Positions 43,924 to 54,360 of a stretch of 64,000 bases of DNA are shown in pieces. Source of the DNA: Prosapia bicincta (taxonomy: Eukaryota > Arthropoda > Insecta > Hemiptera > Cercopidae); contig JBAIZL010000002.1 of the NCBI GenBank assembly GCA_036971475.1, positions 334,326,320 to 334,390,319 on the forward strand, written 5' to 3'. Both the position numbers and the translations under genes were made by a program. The notes below the pieces were generated by a model. The model made no database searches. It saw nothing but the letters and a program-made list of their open reading frames with translations, and had not been told where the DNA came from. Each line of letters begins with the position of its first letter. The first letter of the stretch is position 1.

Positions 43924-45860
43924 CATATATTTCTGAGACGCAATACAATGATGTTTATTATTATTATTTATTTGAATGATGATATCAAATTTCTATTTAA
44001 AACAAAAAAACTACTCAGGAACAATTCATAATTCTTTATTATAACAATTTTTTTTCCAACATTTAAACAATAAACACAAAACAAAAATTTACAACTTAAC
44101 AAGTTTTAACAAAATAGGTTTAACTCTATTCCTTCAATTTTATTTACAAAGTTTTATACCCTAGGCTATTTCTGAGATCTCTTAATATCTCGGGGTTTAT
44201 AGGCATGGGCTATATTTTCAATTCTTTTGTTAATTAAATAAATTTTGAAAAACGATATTAAATTTTGAAATTAGTTTTAGTAAATATTTTCCTGATGGAA
44301 AAACTTTAATTTGGAATAAGCAAAAGGCGAAACTATTTGAACTGGATTATGTTCTTATTACTAACTATTAATTAATCACAAGATATTCTAATAATATACA
44401 AGTTTAAACTTCCCTATTATCTTAAGAGTCCACTAAAGTTTATTTCTACAGCGCTATATACTCAACTTAATAAATATCGAAGTTCTGCTGGTCGCTTATG
44501 TAAGATTCCGTTCTCTTTAAATTTTACTTTTAACACATTTATTTTTTTTTTTAGATACATCAAATTTTATTAACACTGTATTAATTCTTTCAATTCACTT
44601 ATCCCTGTTTAATCTTGCCAAGCTTCTTCACAAAACGGTATAATTTTGACGAATTCCTTCCAATGGAAAATTTTGACTGGTCATGGCAGGTCCGATCTCG
44701 TAGCGTCCCCCACGCTATACTCCAACTAACGCGTCTTCTTATTTTTAACAATGTTTAAAATATGGCGGCTTCTCCTTCTTCTAAAACACATGTTGCTATA
44801 ATTTAGTTCGATTTCTTCCCACTAGAGTCGACTGTCTCTGACCTACTTTCTTCTGTTTTTACAGCTGATGCAATAACGCGATTGTTTTCACCAGTTTTAA
44901 TTTTGTTAACATACTGTTTCAATTTTCCGATCCTTAACAAACCTTCCAGTGTTTATTTAATTATTATTATTTGTGTGTGAAGTGTCTTTGCGTTTTACTT
45001 TTGTAATAATTCCGAATTGTGTGTGTTTTTGAGCTGGATTTTTACAAACATAACCTTTCAATTTGTTTACAACCGTTTTTCATCTCCTATCTCTCAAGTA
45101 ATTATTTATGCCCTATGTTCCTACAGTTTACAAATTTGTTTACATATAATTATTATTATTAGATTATCTTGTTTTAATCTTATTTGTTAGGTTATTTGAT
45201 ATAACAAATTTCCTCATGGATTTTACAGTTCAAATACCTTGTTTCCATTTCTAGGCTTTTACCTAAATTTAGTTTCAATTTAATCTAATCAATCTTCTAA
45301 TGAATTTCTTTATAAATTTGGTGTGAGTTATTTTTAATCTATTTTTCCAATTCTTAAAGAACATTATATAGCCCATTCTATAAATGTTACAGTATGTATA
45401 CATAAATATATACTTACATACATATGAAACTGACAGTCTGGTATGGTCTTTAATCTTAGAATAGACACACATGAATACTAAATGATATATATTTTAGAAA
45501 AAAAATTTTAGATAAGCTTCAAGTTCTACCAGAAGTAATCTAAAGCAATATGTTGAAGTAAGAAAAAAGAAAGTATGAAGGAAACAAAAATTAATATTTA
45601 GCAAGTCAGGGAAGAGTAATTAATCAATATTTCCATTACCTGAGATACTAAGATTATCTATACAGAGCCTTAAAGAATTGCTTTCTTGTGTGGTATAATG
45701 TATTAATAATTATAAATAAAAATTGTTTATTAAATTAACACTTGCAAAAGCTTGTGTTTAAAAACTTTTATTAATGGTAAATACTTCGAGATTGCATCTA
45801 AAATATTGTTAGATGAAATATTAGTGTCATAAAAGTTGACCTAACCTGTTTCTTTTGCAG
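43924..45860. other. intron 8, unassigned
   Basis: 44640-44760 contains GC-richer sequence (GGTCCGATCTCGTAGCGTCC) that looks like part of an inserted repeat, with no partner here. The remainder is AT-rich. Confidence 0.35.
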
Positions 45861-46248
45861 CAGTCCAGGACAACGCAGTCTACCACAAACCTCCACCAGC
45901 ACTTGTTGTTGTCAACACTGAACCTCTCCATCCCCCAGGTAATATTCCTTCTGTACAACCTATACGTTCTATACAATCCATTAGTACAGTACATGTCCGA
46001 CCAGCACCTCAGGTCAGGCCTGTATCAGAGATTGTCAATCTAGTTGAAACTTCTGACAACTCTGTTTCCCCTATACAACTTATTGAGACCATGCCTCAAC
46101 GAGGCAATAATATTACTTTGTTTAACATTTCCTCTGAACCTATTCCTGTTGTTCCTTCTAAAGGTGTGGACATAGAGCCAATGCAGTTGCCCAAGCGGAC
46201 TCAGATGACTCCATCAATGGATGCTAGAACTGGATTCAATGTTATTAA
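45861..46248 (+). CDS. RBBP6: RBBP6 exon I: low-complexity linker
   Basis: At 388 bases this is the longest exon seen. The acceptor is a tandem CAGCAG (45858-45863), so the exon may start at 45861 or 45864. Both keep the frame and differ by one residue (Ala-Val versus Val). The 128 codons are rich in Pro, Val, Ile and Ser with no domain I recognise. A donor-like CAG/GTAATA at about 45939 inside the exon could allow a shorter form. The exon ends in AA before GTAAGT at 46249. Confidence 0.88.
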
Positions 46249-46528
46249 GTAAGTATAATGTAATATATTCTGACTGTAATTTAAAAGTTAACTGTCTTAA
46301 ATATCAACGTGAGTAGATATGTTAAATTAATGAGTATTGTCATAGTTCTATAATTTGATTCATTTACCTTTTCTGCCATAGGGTAATAGTCAAATTGATT
46401 GATTGTATTAAAAACAATGGCATTTTATTTACTCTAATTTTATTACTTGATTTACTTAATTCTAGTACTACTGAAGATACTACCTCAAGTAATCTTGAAA
46501 TATCTTACTTTTGAAAAATATAATATTA

Positions 46529-47834
46529 CGAGGGTCACTATTTATATTTTGAGCCTTGGCAACACTGATTGTTGTTGGATATCAGCTGATATTCTTATTT
46601 GAAGGCTTGACATTTCTAACCGTAACATACACTAGATATATTGTATTTTTTATAGCCATTTAAGAAGATTGTGTCAGTCAAAAAATGGAATTGAATTGTG
46701 AAAACTTTCGTGCAATGATTTATTATGATTTCCAACATGGATTAACTAGACAAACAGTGCACTGATCAACCTAATTCCACTTTTAGTGACGAAGATCCAT
46801 CCCTTGTCACTGTGTAACACTGGTATAACGAGTTCAATTGTGGCCGTCGTTCTCTCAATGATGAATTCCATGAAGGTCGTCCAAATCCAGTTATTGTTCC
46901 TGAAAACATTGACACAGTGCAAAATATGATCATCCAAGATCGTTATGTGACTTATTGTGAGATTGAGACATCTTTAGGCGTTTAGTCCCACTAGTATACA
47001 TAAAATATTGTGCGAATATTTAGCTGTGAGAAAGGTGTGTTGTCGTTGGATCCCACAAAATTTGACAAAAGCCCAAAATGATGCTTGTGTCAATTGGTAC
47101 AAAAAGTGATTAAAAAATTCGATGCTGGTGCTTCCAAAGAGGTGTATAAGATTGTAATAGGTGACAAATTATGGATATATGTGTATAAGCCAGAAGGAAC
47201 ACAACAGTCGGTGGTATGGGTGTTTCAAGACGAACCGAACCCAACAAAAGTTGTTCATGCTCAGAGCACTTCTAAACTTGCCTGTTTTTGAACAGAGGTC
47301 GGCTGTTTTTTCAGGTAAACCTGTCATGTGGCAACAGTACCTTTGGAGGAGGGTAAATTCACACAGTAAACAGTAAATTCTGAATGGTATACAACCATTT
47401 GTTTGTCAGAAGTCTTTGGTGAAATCAGAAAAACGAACAAGAATTGTCGGATCATCCTCCATCAAGACAACGCAAGCTACCACACATCTCGTGAAACAAC
47501 CAGCTTTTTCAACACTCATAAGATCAAATTGATGGGTCATCCGCTTTACAGTCCTGATTTGGCACCAAATGATTTCTTTTTGTTCCTTACTATCAAGGAT
47601 AAATTGGGAGGGCAAAGATTTTTGTTGGCAAAAGAAGCTGTAGAACCATTTAAAAACCATGTTTTGGAGGTACCCGAGCCAGACTGGAAAAGATACTATG
47701 CTAACTGGTTCCAACGCATGCAAAAGTGTATTAACTTCAAAGGGGAATATTTTTAAAAGCAATAAAGCCACTTTTAACAAAAAATAGTTTGTATTTATTC
47801 TTAGGCTCAAAAGATAAATAAATAGTGACCCTCG
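46529..47834 (+). mobile_element. mariner element with both ends (1306 bp)
   Basis: Ends CGAGGGTCACTATTTATATT (46529 onward) and, reversed, CGAGGGTCACTATTTATTTA (47834 back), with TA on both sides (46527-46528, 47835-47836). Size and ends are normal for mariner. It lies 280 bp into intron 9. Compared with the other mariner relics here it is the best preserved. Confidence 0.93.
46686..47755 (+). pseudogene. mariner transposase (DD34D), frameshifted
   Basis: Begins MELNCENFRAMIYYDFQHGL, with EIETSLGV HTH remains near 46960. Catalytic residues are visible: Asp in IVIGDKLWIYVY (47151-47186), Asp in ILHQDNASYHTS (47455-47490) and Asp in YSPDLAPNDFFLF (47548-47586). It ends MQKCINFKGEYF at 47755. 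At least four frameshifts or stops (for example TGA at 46761-46763, TAG at 46983-46985, TGA at 47289-47291) disable it. Confidence 0.92.
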
Positions 47835-48003
47835 TAGTAGAACATTACACACACTTTATTTATATATAATATATATATATATAGGAATTTTTTTGGACTT
47901 GATAGGAGACTGACAGACTTACCTAAAGGCAATAGTCCAAAACTGCAATCTCTTGGAAATAAGCACATATAAAACACATATAAAACACTTAATACACTTT
48001 TAT

Positions 48004-48040
48004 TTGAAATATTTCGATCAACATGATCTTCTTCAGTCAA
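48004..48040 (-). ncRNA. hammerhead-like motif, PLE family 2b (left arm)
   Basis: Mirror copy, on the minus strand, of the motif at 48074-48110. Confidence 0.45.
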
Positions 48041-48073
48041 GAAAGAGAAAACAAAGGTTTTGTTTTCTCTTTC

Positions 48074-48110
48074 TTGACTGAAGAAGATCATGTTGATCGA
48101 AATATTTCAA
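48074..48110 (+). ncRNA. hammerhead-like motif, PLE family 2b (right arm)
   Basis: Stem I TTGA (48074-48077) pairs with TCAA (48107-48110). CTGAAGA (48078-48084) stands where CTGATGA is expected. Stem II is GATCA/TGATC with loop TGT (48086-48098), GAA at 48099-48101, self-complementary ATAT at 48102-48105 and T at 48106 as cleavage base. The layout equals families 1 and 3 with a core substitution, so cleavage is doubtful. Confidence 0.48.
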
Positions 48111-48293
48111 ATAAAAGTGTATTAAGTGTTTTATATGTGCTTATTTCCAAGAGATTGCAGTTTTGGACTATTGCCTTTAGGTAAGTCTGTCAGTCTCCTA
48201 TCAAGTCCAAAAAAAATTCCTAAATAAGCTTTAAGCTCTACTAGAACTAACCTATATATATATATATATAGTTTCAACAGCCAAACAACAAAA

Positions 48294-48632
48294 ATGGTCT
48301 TCAAAATACAGGGTCATCATAATTGTACATCGAAAAATGTCATATACCAGCTACAATGTAAACTTTGCTCAGCACAGTACATAGGCCTGACCACGGATGG
48401 TCTGAATATCAGAATGAATGGCCACAGACATGATGTTAAAATTATGAATATGGATAGACCAACAGCTCAACATGCTGCGAGTCACAACATCACAACTTTT
48501 GATGACTGCTATACCACAAAAATAATTAAATCACTCCCCCCTGATTGCAATCCCTCAGAACTGAGAAGGTGGGAACTATCATACCAGTGGTATACCAAGT
48601 CCAGAGAATCCCCTAACCTCAACATCAGATAA
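48294..48632 (+). pseudogene. Penelope-like element: GIY-YIG endonuclease, family 2
   Basis: 112 codons: VIYQLQCKLCSAQYIGLTTD is the GIY-YIG core with a CX2C pair, LNIRMNGHRHD follows, and the C-terminal helix reads LRRWELSYQWYTKSRE, with a stop at 48630-48632. It is clearly different from the PLE at 5952-6500. The reverse transcriptase is missing. It starts within the TA-flanked region after the palindrome and continues into poly(T). Confidence 0.88.
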
Positions 48633-48639
48633 ATCCATT

Positions 48640-48642
<3 letters not shown>

Positions 48643-48707
<65 letters not shown>
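48643..48707. repeat. poly(T) tract, 65 bases
   Basis: Uninterrupted T run just after the PLE stop codon. Its length may be affected by sequencing or assembly. On the minus strand it creates a false poly-Lys frame. Confidence 0.95.
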
Positions 48708-48879
48708 CTTTATTCCAACTAGCCTTATCTCTTTTCCCCTGACAGACTTAAATAAACTATAATCACTCATATGTTCATGGAAACAATATATATATCTTTA
48801 ATCTGTGCATCTGTGACATCTGATTTCTACTCTACACAATCTGTGATTACAATTATTTTATTTCATTCTCTCATATTTC

Positions 48880-49048
48880 TTTTTGTGTTTTCTCTTCGAT
48901 TGATAAAGACCACTGTGTGGTCGAAATATATCATTGTTTAAGTGCCTTTATGTGTTACTATTTCAAGACTACAGAGTGGACTCTTACCAAGGTAAGTCTG
49001 TCAGTCTCCTAGTCCAAAAAATCTAAATAATCTTTACCAACCAAAACT

Positions 49049-49050
<2 letters not shown>
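48880..49050 (+). repeat. PLE terminal sequence, family 2, with hammerhead-like fold
   Basis: Follows the GIY-YIG frame and is repeated inverted at 9340-9525. It contains TTGATAA, stem GACCAC/GTGGTC with loop TGT, GAA, ATAT, A, TCA (about 48902-48942), the hammerhead layout with a damaged first core. It ends at a (TA)n tract. Confidence 0.7.

Positions 49051-49057
<7 letters not shown>

Positions 49058-49095
<38 letters not shown>
49058..49095. repeat. (TA)n microsatellite
   Basis: About 19 TA units, directly after the PLE end CCTATAAA, mirroring the tract at 9280. Confidence 0.9.
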
Positions 49096-49098
<3 letters not shown>

Positions 49099-49107
49099 AA
49101 TAATCAG

Positions 49108-49330
49108 TTTTTTAGTAACCCGTTGTGGATTAAAAGAATTGCGATTCAGCGCGTATGAGTTAATTTATCACATGAATTCGATTGTATTTTGCTGCAAAAA
49201 TATTCTCACTGTGAAGTGATATTATATGGAAGGAATTTTTTATTAATTATTTGGTCATCAATAGTTATCACATACCTTAATTGGTTTATTGTTAGTTATT
49301 GATTATTATGATGTACTGTCCGAGCAATCC
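49108..49330 (+). repeat. diverged copy of the unnamed dispersed repeat
   Basis: TTAGTAACCCGTTGTGGATT, then TGAGTTAATT and AAAAATATTCTCACT, in the same order as the copies at 7280, 23455 and 23960. Confidence 0.55.
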
Positions 49331-49768
49331 AATAGGAATGAATTAATTTGTTAACTTTAATAAAAATAAAACATGTTTATGCATGAGTTTGATACAGTTT
49401 TGAAGTAGTCATCTACAAATTTGAAAAAATATTTGAAATTGTATGCTTTAAAAATCAATAGAAAATTTACATCAAATTTGAGAGTCCTATGTTCACAGTT
49501 AACAAAAAATGGTCAATATTTAAAGTGAGAAATTCGATTTGGGAGTTAGAAATCAATAAATTATTGTGATTGAATTTCAGTATCAGTACTAAGTCATCCT
49601 CAAATAAAAGGAATGTTATAATATAACTTGATGAATGTTAAAAAGGATCTTTATTATTTTGTTAAAATGTAGTTAAAATATACTTAACAGCATGCTTGTA
49701 TTTTACATGATTTTTGGAAGTTAATATTTTATTAATGCTATTAAAAAGATAATAACTTATTGTTTCAG

Positions 49769-49905
49769 AGTTGAAGAGCGACCTCCCACACCCACTATTG
49801 ATGAAAGAACCACTCAGTCTCTCCCAGATACTTCTGTGCCACCACCAATACAGCCCGTCCAGGCTTTCCCAATACAGCCAATCGGAGGAGGAATGATGCC
49901 TTACC
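49769..49905 (+). CDS. RBBP6: RBBP6 exon J: proline-rich segment
   Basis: Acceptor TGTTTCAG at 49761-49768, donor GTAAGT at 49906. The first base completes Lys, then 45 codons follow with ERPPTPTIDERTTQSLPD and a PPPIQPVQAFPIQPIGGG run. The donor lies only 32 bases from the left end of a pogo-type transposon (49938). No domain is recognisable; proline-rich linkers after the RING are usual in this family. Confidence 0.88.
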
Positions 49906-49937
49906 GTAAGTTGTACATATTTGTAAATACCCTCATA

Positions 49938-51982
49938 CACTGGGTATTGTCTATAACTACCTTTAAGGGGGGATGAAAATTAGGTCGCTATGTCCGGGCG
50001 TCGTTATATCCAGTACTAACCTACAAGATGGAGTGGGGAGAATTTTAGACTAAATAATAAAACAAAATTTAAATTAACTTAATCAAAAAAGGGTTTATTA
50101 TTTTATTAAATGTTGCATAGTTAAAATTAAACTATGTACGTACATATTTAACAAAATTATTTTATTTACTAGTAAAAAAGTCAGTTATTGTTGTTTGTTT
50201 TTTACAATTTTTTTGATAAAAAGTTTCAGAAAGTTTTTTTCTATTACGTTGATCCCCTCCTGGATAGAATTTGTACAAAGGTTGTTAACAATTACGAATT
50301 TTTTTATTAACCCCACATACATTACTGCTTCAGCCAAAGTAGGTAATTCGTCATCTACCTCTTCTTCGCCGATTTTTGCCTTTTCTTCATTGTGAGATCT
50401 AATTAACTTTGCGTCGTCGGATATGTCATATTCTGTGGTTATTTTGCTAACGATTATGTCATAATCTGGAATCAAGTCCCGGTTAATATGTGACGGTAAT
50501 ATGAGTTATTGTGCCTATTTTGTTGAGTTTTGTTCCGGTGTCTGTATGTTCAGTTCATCTTCAGTTCGGAATCCTGCATGGTGATAACAATTCCTTATTG
50601 TTTCCGCAGGAACGTCATTCCATGCTTTTTTTGGACCATTAAAATAGCATCCAGTACGAAGATTTTGGTCAAACGATTTCCTTCTGTGTCTTGTATCAAT
50701 TTCAATACCACCTGTTTCTGGAAATTCGTTTTTATTTTTTGTATAACCCCCTGGTCCATTGGTTGTAAGACAGAGGTTGTATTTGGGAGCAAAAACACTA
50801 TTTTAATGAATTTAAATCTTTCGGTAAAGATATGGGACAGACAGTTATCTATAAGCAATAAAATTTTATGTTTTTTCTTTGCCAACTGTGCGTCCCAATC
50901 TTTCAGAAACCGTGTGAACAAGTTAGACGTCATCCAGGCTTTTTTATTGTTTTCATAATCCACTGGTAGATTTTCAATCCCGTTGAAGCAACGAGGATTT
51001 TTGGATTTTCAAATGGCAAAAAGCTTTTTTTTAATTGAACCCATCATATTAGCAGCAACTAAAACAGTAAGTCTATCTTTGGAAAATTTATCTGTACTAC
51101 AGATTTTCTCCTTTAAAATGCAACGTTTGATCCGGTGTTAATTTGTAGAACAGTCCTGTTTCGTCTGCAATGAAGATGTCTTCATCTTTGTAACCTCCAT
51201 GGAGAGTCGGCCAAACTGTTTGCAACCATGTGCTGCATATACTTGACGAAACGCCAACTGCCTCACCGGAGATTTTCTTGAAAACAATATTGTGCCGTTG
51301 GCAAAATCGCTGGATCCAATCCTTAGAAATCTCCTCGGAGGTGTTTGGATTTATTCTTTTTCAAAGCTTGATGGCTTTTTGTTGTAAAATTTGGCCTGAG
51401 AGAGGGATATTCTTGCTTCTCTGGAACCGAAACCATTCCAACAACGGCACTTTATTCCTTCGTGTGTCGCAGTTTTAATTTTTTAGTCTTGAAAGATTGT
51501 CCCTTTTTGATTAAGGCTCTAATAGTCTCCCTTTTGGGCCAGATGGTGGATATTGTAGTGAGACTAACGCCGAGTTCTTCAGAAAGCTGTTTATTCGTCT
51601 CACCGTTTCCAGGCGGCAACAAATGTGAAACTTTTCTTCCAGTGACACAGATTTTTTTTTTGACATTTTACGAATGTACATGCGTGTTTCACTTTCGGCT
51701 GTATAGTTCGAACTGATCATTTTTGTAATGGAATGGGGATCATGATTCTTAGAAAGCTTTGTTTACATCGAGAGGATTACCGTTCGGAGAATTCTAGAAT
51801 GTTTCGTCGCTATACTCATTTTTTTTTTTAGATGGACCTGAAATGAGTGTCATTTTACCCGATGTCGTTATGGGCAATGTAAAATGCATTGAACAGGTAC
51901 TACAGAATTAAGGGGCCGGGAATCTTCGTCGTTACAGCCGGTACATCGTATTAAGCGATGTCATTATATACGATACCCAGTG
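49938..51982 (-). mobile_element. pogo/Tigger-type DNA transposon, 2045 bp
   Basis: Ends CACTGGGTATTGTCTATAAC (49938) and, reversed, CACTGGGTATCGTATATAAT (51982), with TA at 49936-49937 and 51983-51984. It carries a transposase on the minus strand. The left end lies 33 bases after the last base of exon J, so the donor of exon J is almost inside the element. The coding part is only lightly damaged, which suggests a fairly recent insertion. Confidence 0.92.
50185..51717 (-). pseudogene. pogo/Tigger transposase, lightly disrupted
   Basis: Minus strand, in order: KKKSVSLEEKFHICCRLE and GETNKQLSEELGVSLTTIS (CENP-B-type HTH, 51660-51550), WIQRFCQRHNI (51320-51285), DEDIFIADETGLFYKLTPDQ (first catalytic Asp in ADETG, near 51160), ILLLIDNCLSH (second Asp, near 50860), LLPNTTSVLQPMDQGVIQ (third Asp, 50790-50740), and an acidic C-terminus ending at 50185. 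The frame shifts near 51590 and 50590 and there is a stop near 51010. Confidence 0.9.
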
Positions 51983-52280
51983 TAGTTATAATTTACATAT
52001 GTTTACAAACTAATAGAAGAATCGTCTAAGATATAGTTTACAAAGTTTTATTTTGACTTACAATATAATATTATAAAACTGTTAATTTTCCGAAAATAGT
52101 TTAATGTTCAGTTTAAATGTTAAACTAATGTTTTTCTAAATGTGATTAATTGTTCTACTTTAATTACTCAGATATTTCAATTAATTGCAATTTTTAGGTA
52201 AGAAAAACTCACACAAATTAACTAAAACGTTATAAGAATTATGAATGTTATGATTATGAAAATAGGATTTTATTCTTTAA

Positions 52281-53064
52281 CCCTTAGCACGCGGGACATA
52301 TAAAGGGCAAGTAACAGATTACTTGTTATTAGATAAAAAAAAACTATTTCACGAAATGTTCAAAGTTCTATTTAATTCTGAGTTCCTAAAGATTTATTTG
52401 AACAAAACAAATTATAAACTAGTATTTTTATAATATTTTATATTTTTACACTAGGTAATTCAAGATATCAATAAATCCATTTAAAATAAAATTAAAGTAA
52501 CTAAAATTATTATTCACCAAATCATAAACAATAAATTATTCTTACAGTACAAACAAAGGTCACTCAACGTAAACGGTAAACAACTATAGCAATCACAATG
52601 CCAACACAAAATACGACAGTTGGCAGACGCTGCGTCTTGCCAAGAATACCCATCATATGCGCATGCATAGACCATGTAATGGCGCCTGGTGGCTAAAACA
52701 ACAGAATGTGGATTGGTAGTACGTGGCCAAGAACAATAAATGTAGCAGAGGAGTTTATTTACACAAAACAAACATTGTCACACATTGTAATGGACTTTAA
52801 ACAAACAACTAGGACTTCCATATAACAACAAAATATTGTAAATACGTGATTTCTCGTAATACGGGCTAGCAGAGATTTCAGCCTTACGAGAAATCCTGTT
52901 ATACGCGTGCAAAGGCTTAATATCAATTTCACCATGAAGTTTTATTAATGACATCTGAACATCAATGCTAATCTGAGAGAAATGATAAAACATTCATATA
53001 CGGGAATGCTCCCATTGGCTATTATGCGATGTCACGTGCTGGTTCGTGAATGCTAATCAAAGGG
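52281..53064. mobile_element. TTAA-flanked MITE (piggyBac-like), copy 3
   Basis: 784 bp between TTAA at 52277-52280 and TTAA at 53065-53068. Right end, reversed, CCCTTTGATTAGCATTCACG, with CTGAGAGAAATGATAAAACA and ACGGGAATGCTCCCATTGGC inside, as in copies 1 and 2. It is longer than the others. A 12-bp hairpin (GATTTCTCGTAA at 52848-52859 and its complement at 52884-52895) may mark an extra insert. Confidence 0.78.
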
Positions 53065-53179
53065 TTAACTATAAAAATAACAATAATTATAAAAAAAGGA
53101 AAACATTTACATGAATAATTTTTAACCCAGAAAGAAAATATTGTAAATTTGTGAAGTTGTTGATATTTTTTTTTTGCAG

Positions 53180-53296
53180 CCCCTGGTTATTCAGCAGGTC
53201 CATTTACCAGAGCACCAATCATACCAATGTACTCCAACATTGGGCCTGGACCTATTCCAGGCCCCAGACCCAACTTTCCAATGGACCCTGCTAGAG
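53180..53296 (+). CDS. RBBP6: RBBP6 exon K: Pro/Gly-rich segment
   Basis: A good polypyrimidine tract precedes GCAG (acceptor at 53178-53179), and the donor GTAAAG is at 53297. The 38 codons encode a Pro/Gly-rich run with PPGYSAGPFTRAPIIPMYS and GPGPIPGPRPNFP. The phase matches both neighbours. The function is unknown; the composition suggests a disordered linker. Confidence 0.88.
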
Positions 53297-54360
53297 GTAA
53301 AGATATTTTATAATTGTACGTTATTATTATATTGTAAACTGACATATATTTTTATAAAATCCATAAAGAACTCTAATTTATATTTTAGAGTTAGATAAAA
53401 ATAATATTGCTTTCTGAATAACAATGTAAATTTGTAAATGTTCAGTTCTATATTATTTAAGGACCTAATCTTATTAATATATAATACTTAATATTAATAT
53501 TAATATTATAATATATAATAGTTAATACTGATATTATTAATGTATGTAATCATTAAAGTTTATTTTACCATACCTATTAATAATATATAAAATATCTTCA
53601 TTTTCTTTAACATAATATAGAGTTATTTATAAACAAAAATTCTGTTGAAATTCACTGCGAGTTATGTTCTACCAGTATTCTTTTCTTAAACTTAAATATC
53701 AAAGTCTTTCAGTCAAAGCCAAGCAAGACTCCATCTTTGTTTTTTTTAACTAGGGATTCTACTTGAATTCATATAATAAGGTTCATGACAGGGAGTATTA
53801 ACTCGAGAGTATTAACTACCTAAACAAACTTTTTTAAAGGCCTTACTATCCTAGGACTTATTCACTGTATGTTTAGCTAATGAGTATGTAATGTAATTAA
53901 TGTTGTACGTACATTATTTATGACGATCAAAAACTCAACGACACTAAAACACCACTAGTAGTCTGCAGTATAGTTTGTAATTACAAATACAGTGTTATTT
54001 TATTTTCATAAAAAACATATTACAATACCTTGTAAGAACAATAACACTAGCAAGAAAAATACGGTATATCAAATCTATTTACGTTTTAGTTTCTAAACAA
54101 GTCTTTCACTTTATTTTTGTACTAAAGAATTCTTTTCTGACAGTGCAGACGATGTTTGTTAATACTGTGACGAATTAGAGAGGTTCTACTGTGATTAAAC
54201 AAAATGTACAACATACACAAATATCTTGATTACGTATCTTAGACAGGAAGCACGCATAATATATTATCGTCTTTGAATTGTTTATATTACAATGGAGTTT
54301 GAGTTAACAACTATATCAATCCTGTAGTATAATATTCTGTGTATATCTAAAAATGGCATA
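53297..54360. other. intron 11, 5' part, unassigned
   Basis: AT-rich, with an alternating TAATATTAATATT run at 53475-53545. Nothing else recognised. Confidence 0.4.

Larger units (their letters stand above)
47882..48222. repeat. palindrome of PLE terminal repeats, family 2b
   Basis: Left arm 47882-48055 and right arm 48059-48222 are reverse complements around a 3-base centre. The left arm has one extra 10-bp duplication (ACATATAAAA twice). Outer ends share GGACT(T)GATAGGAGACTGACAG with the PLE ends at 9340 and 48880. A nearly loop-free palindrome like this is unusual and could stall replication. Confidence 0.9.

Noticed and set aside
48579..48770. Minus-strand frame with a long poly-Lys run
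   Set aside because: It is only the poly(T) tract at 48643-48707 read backward.
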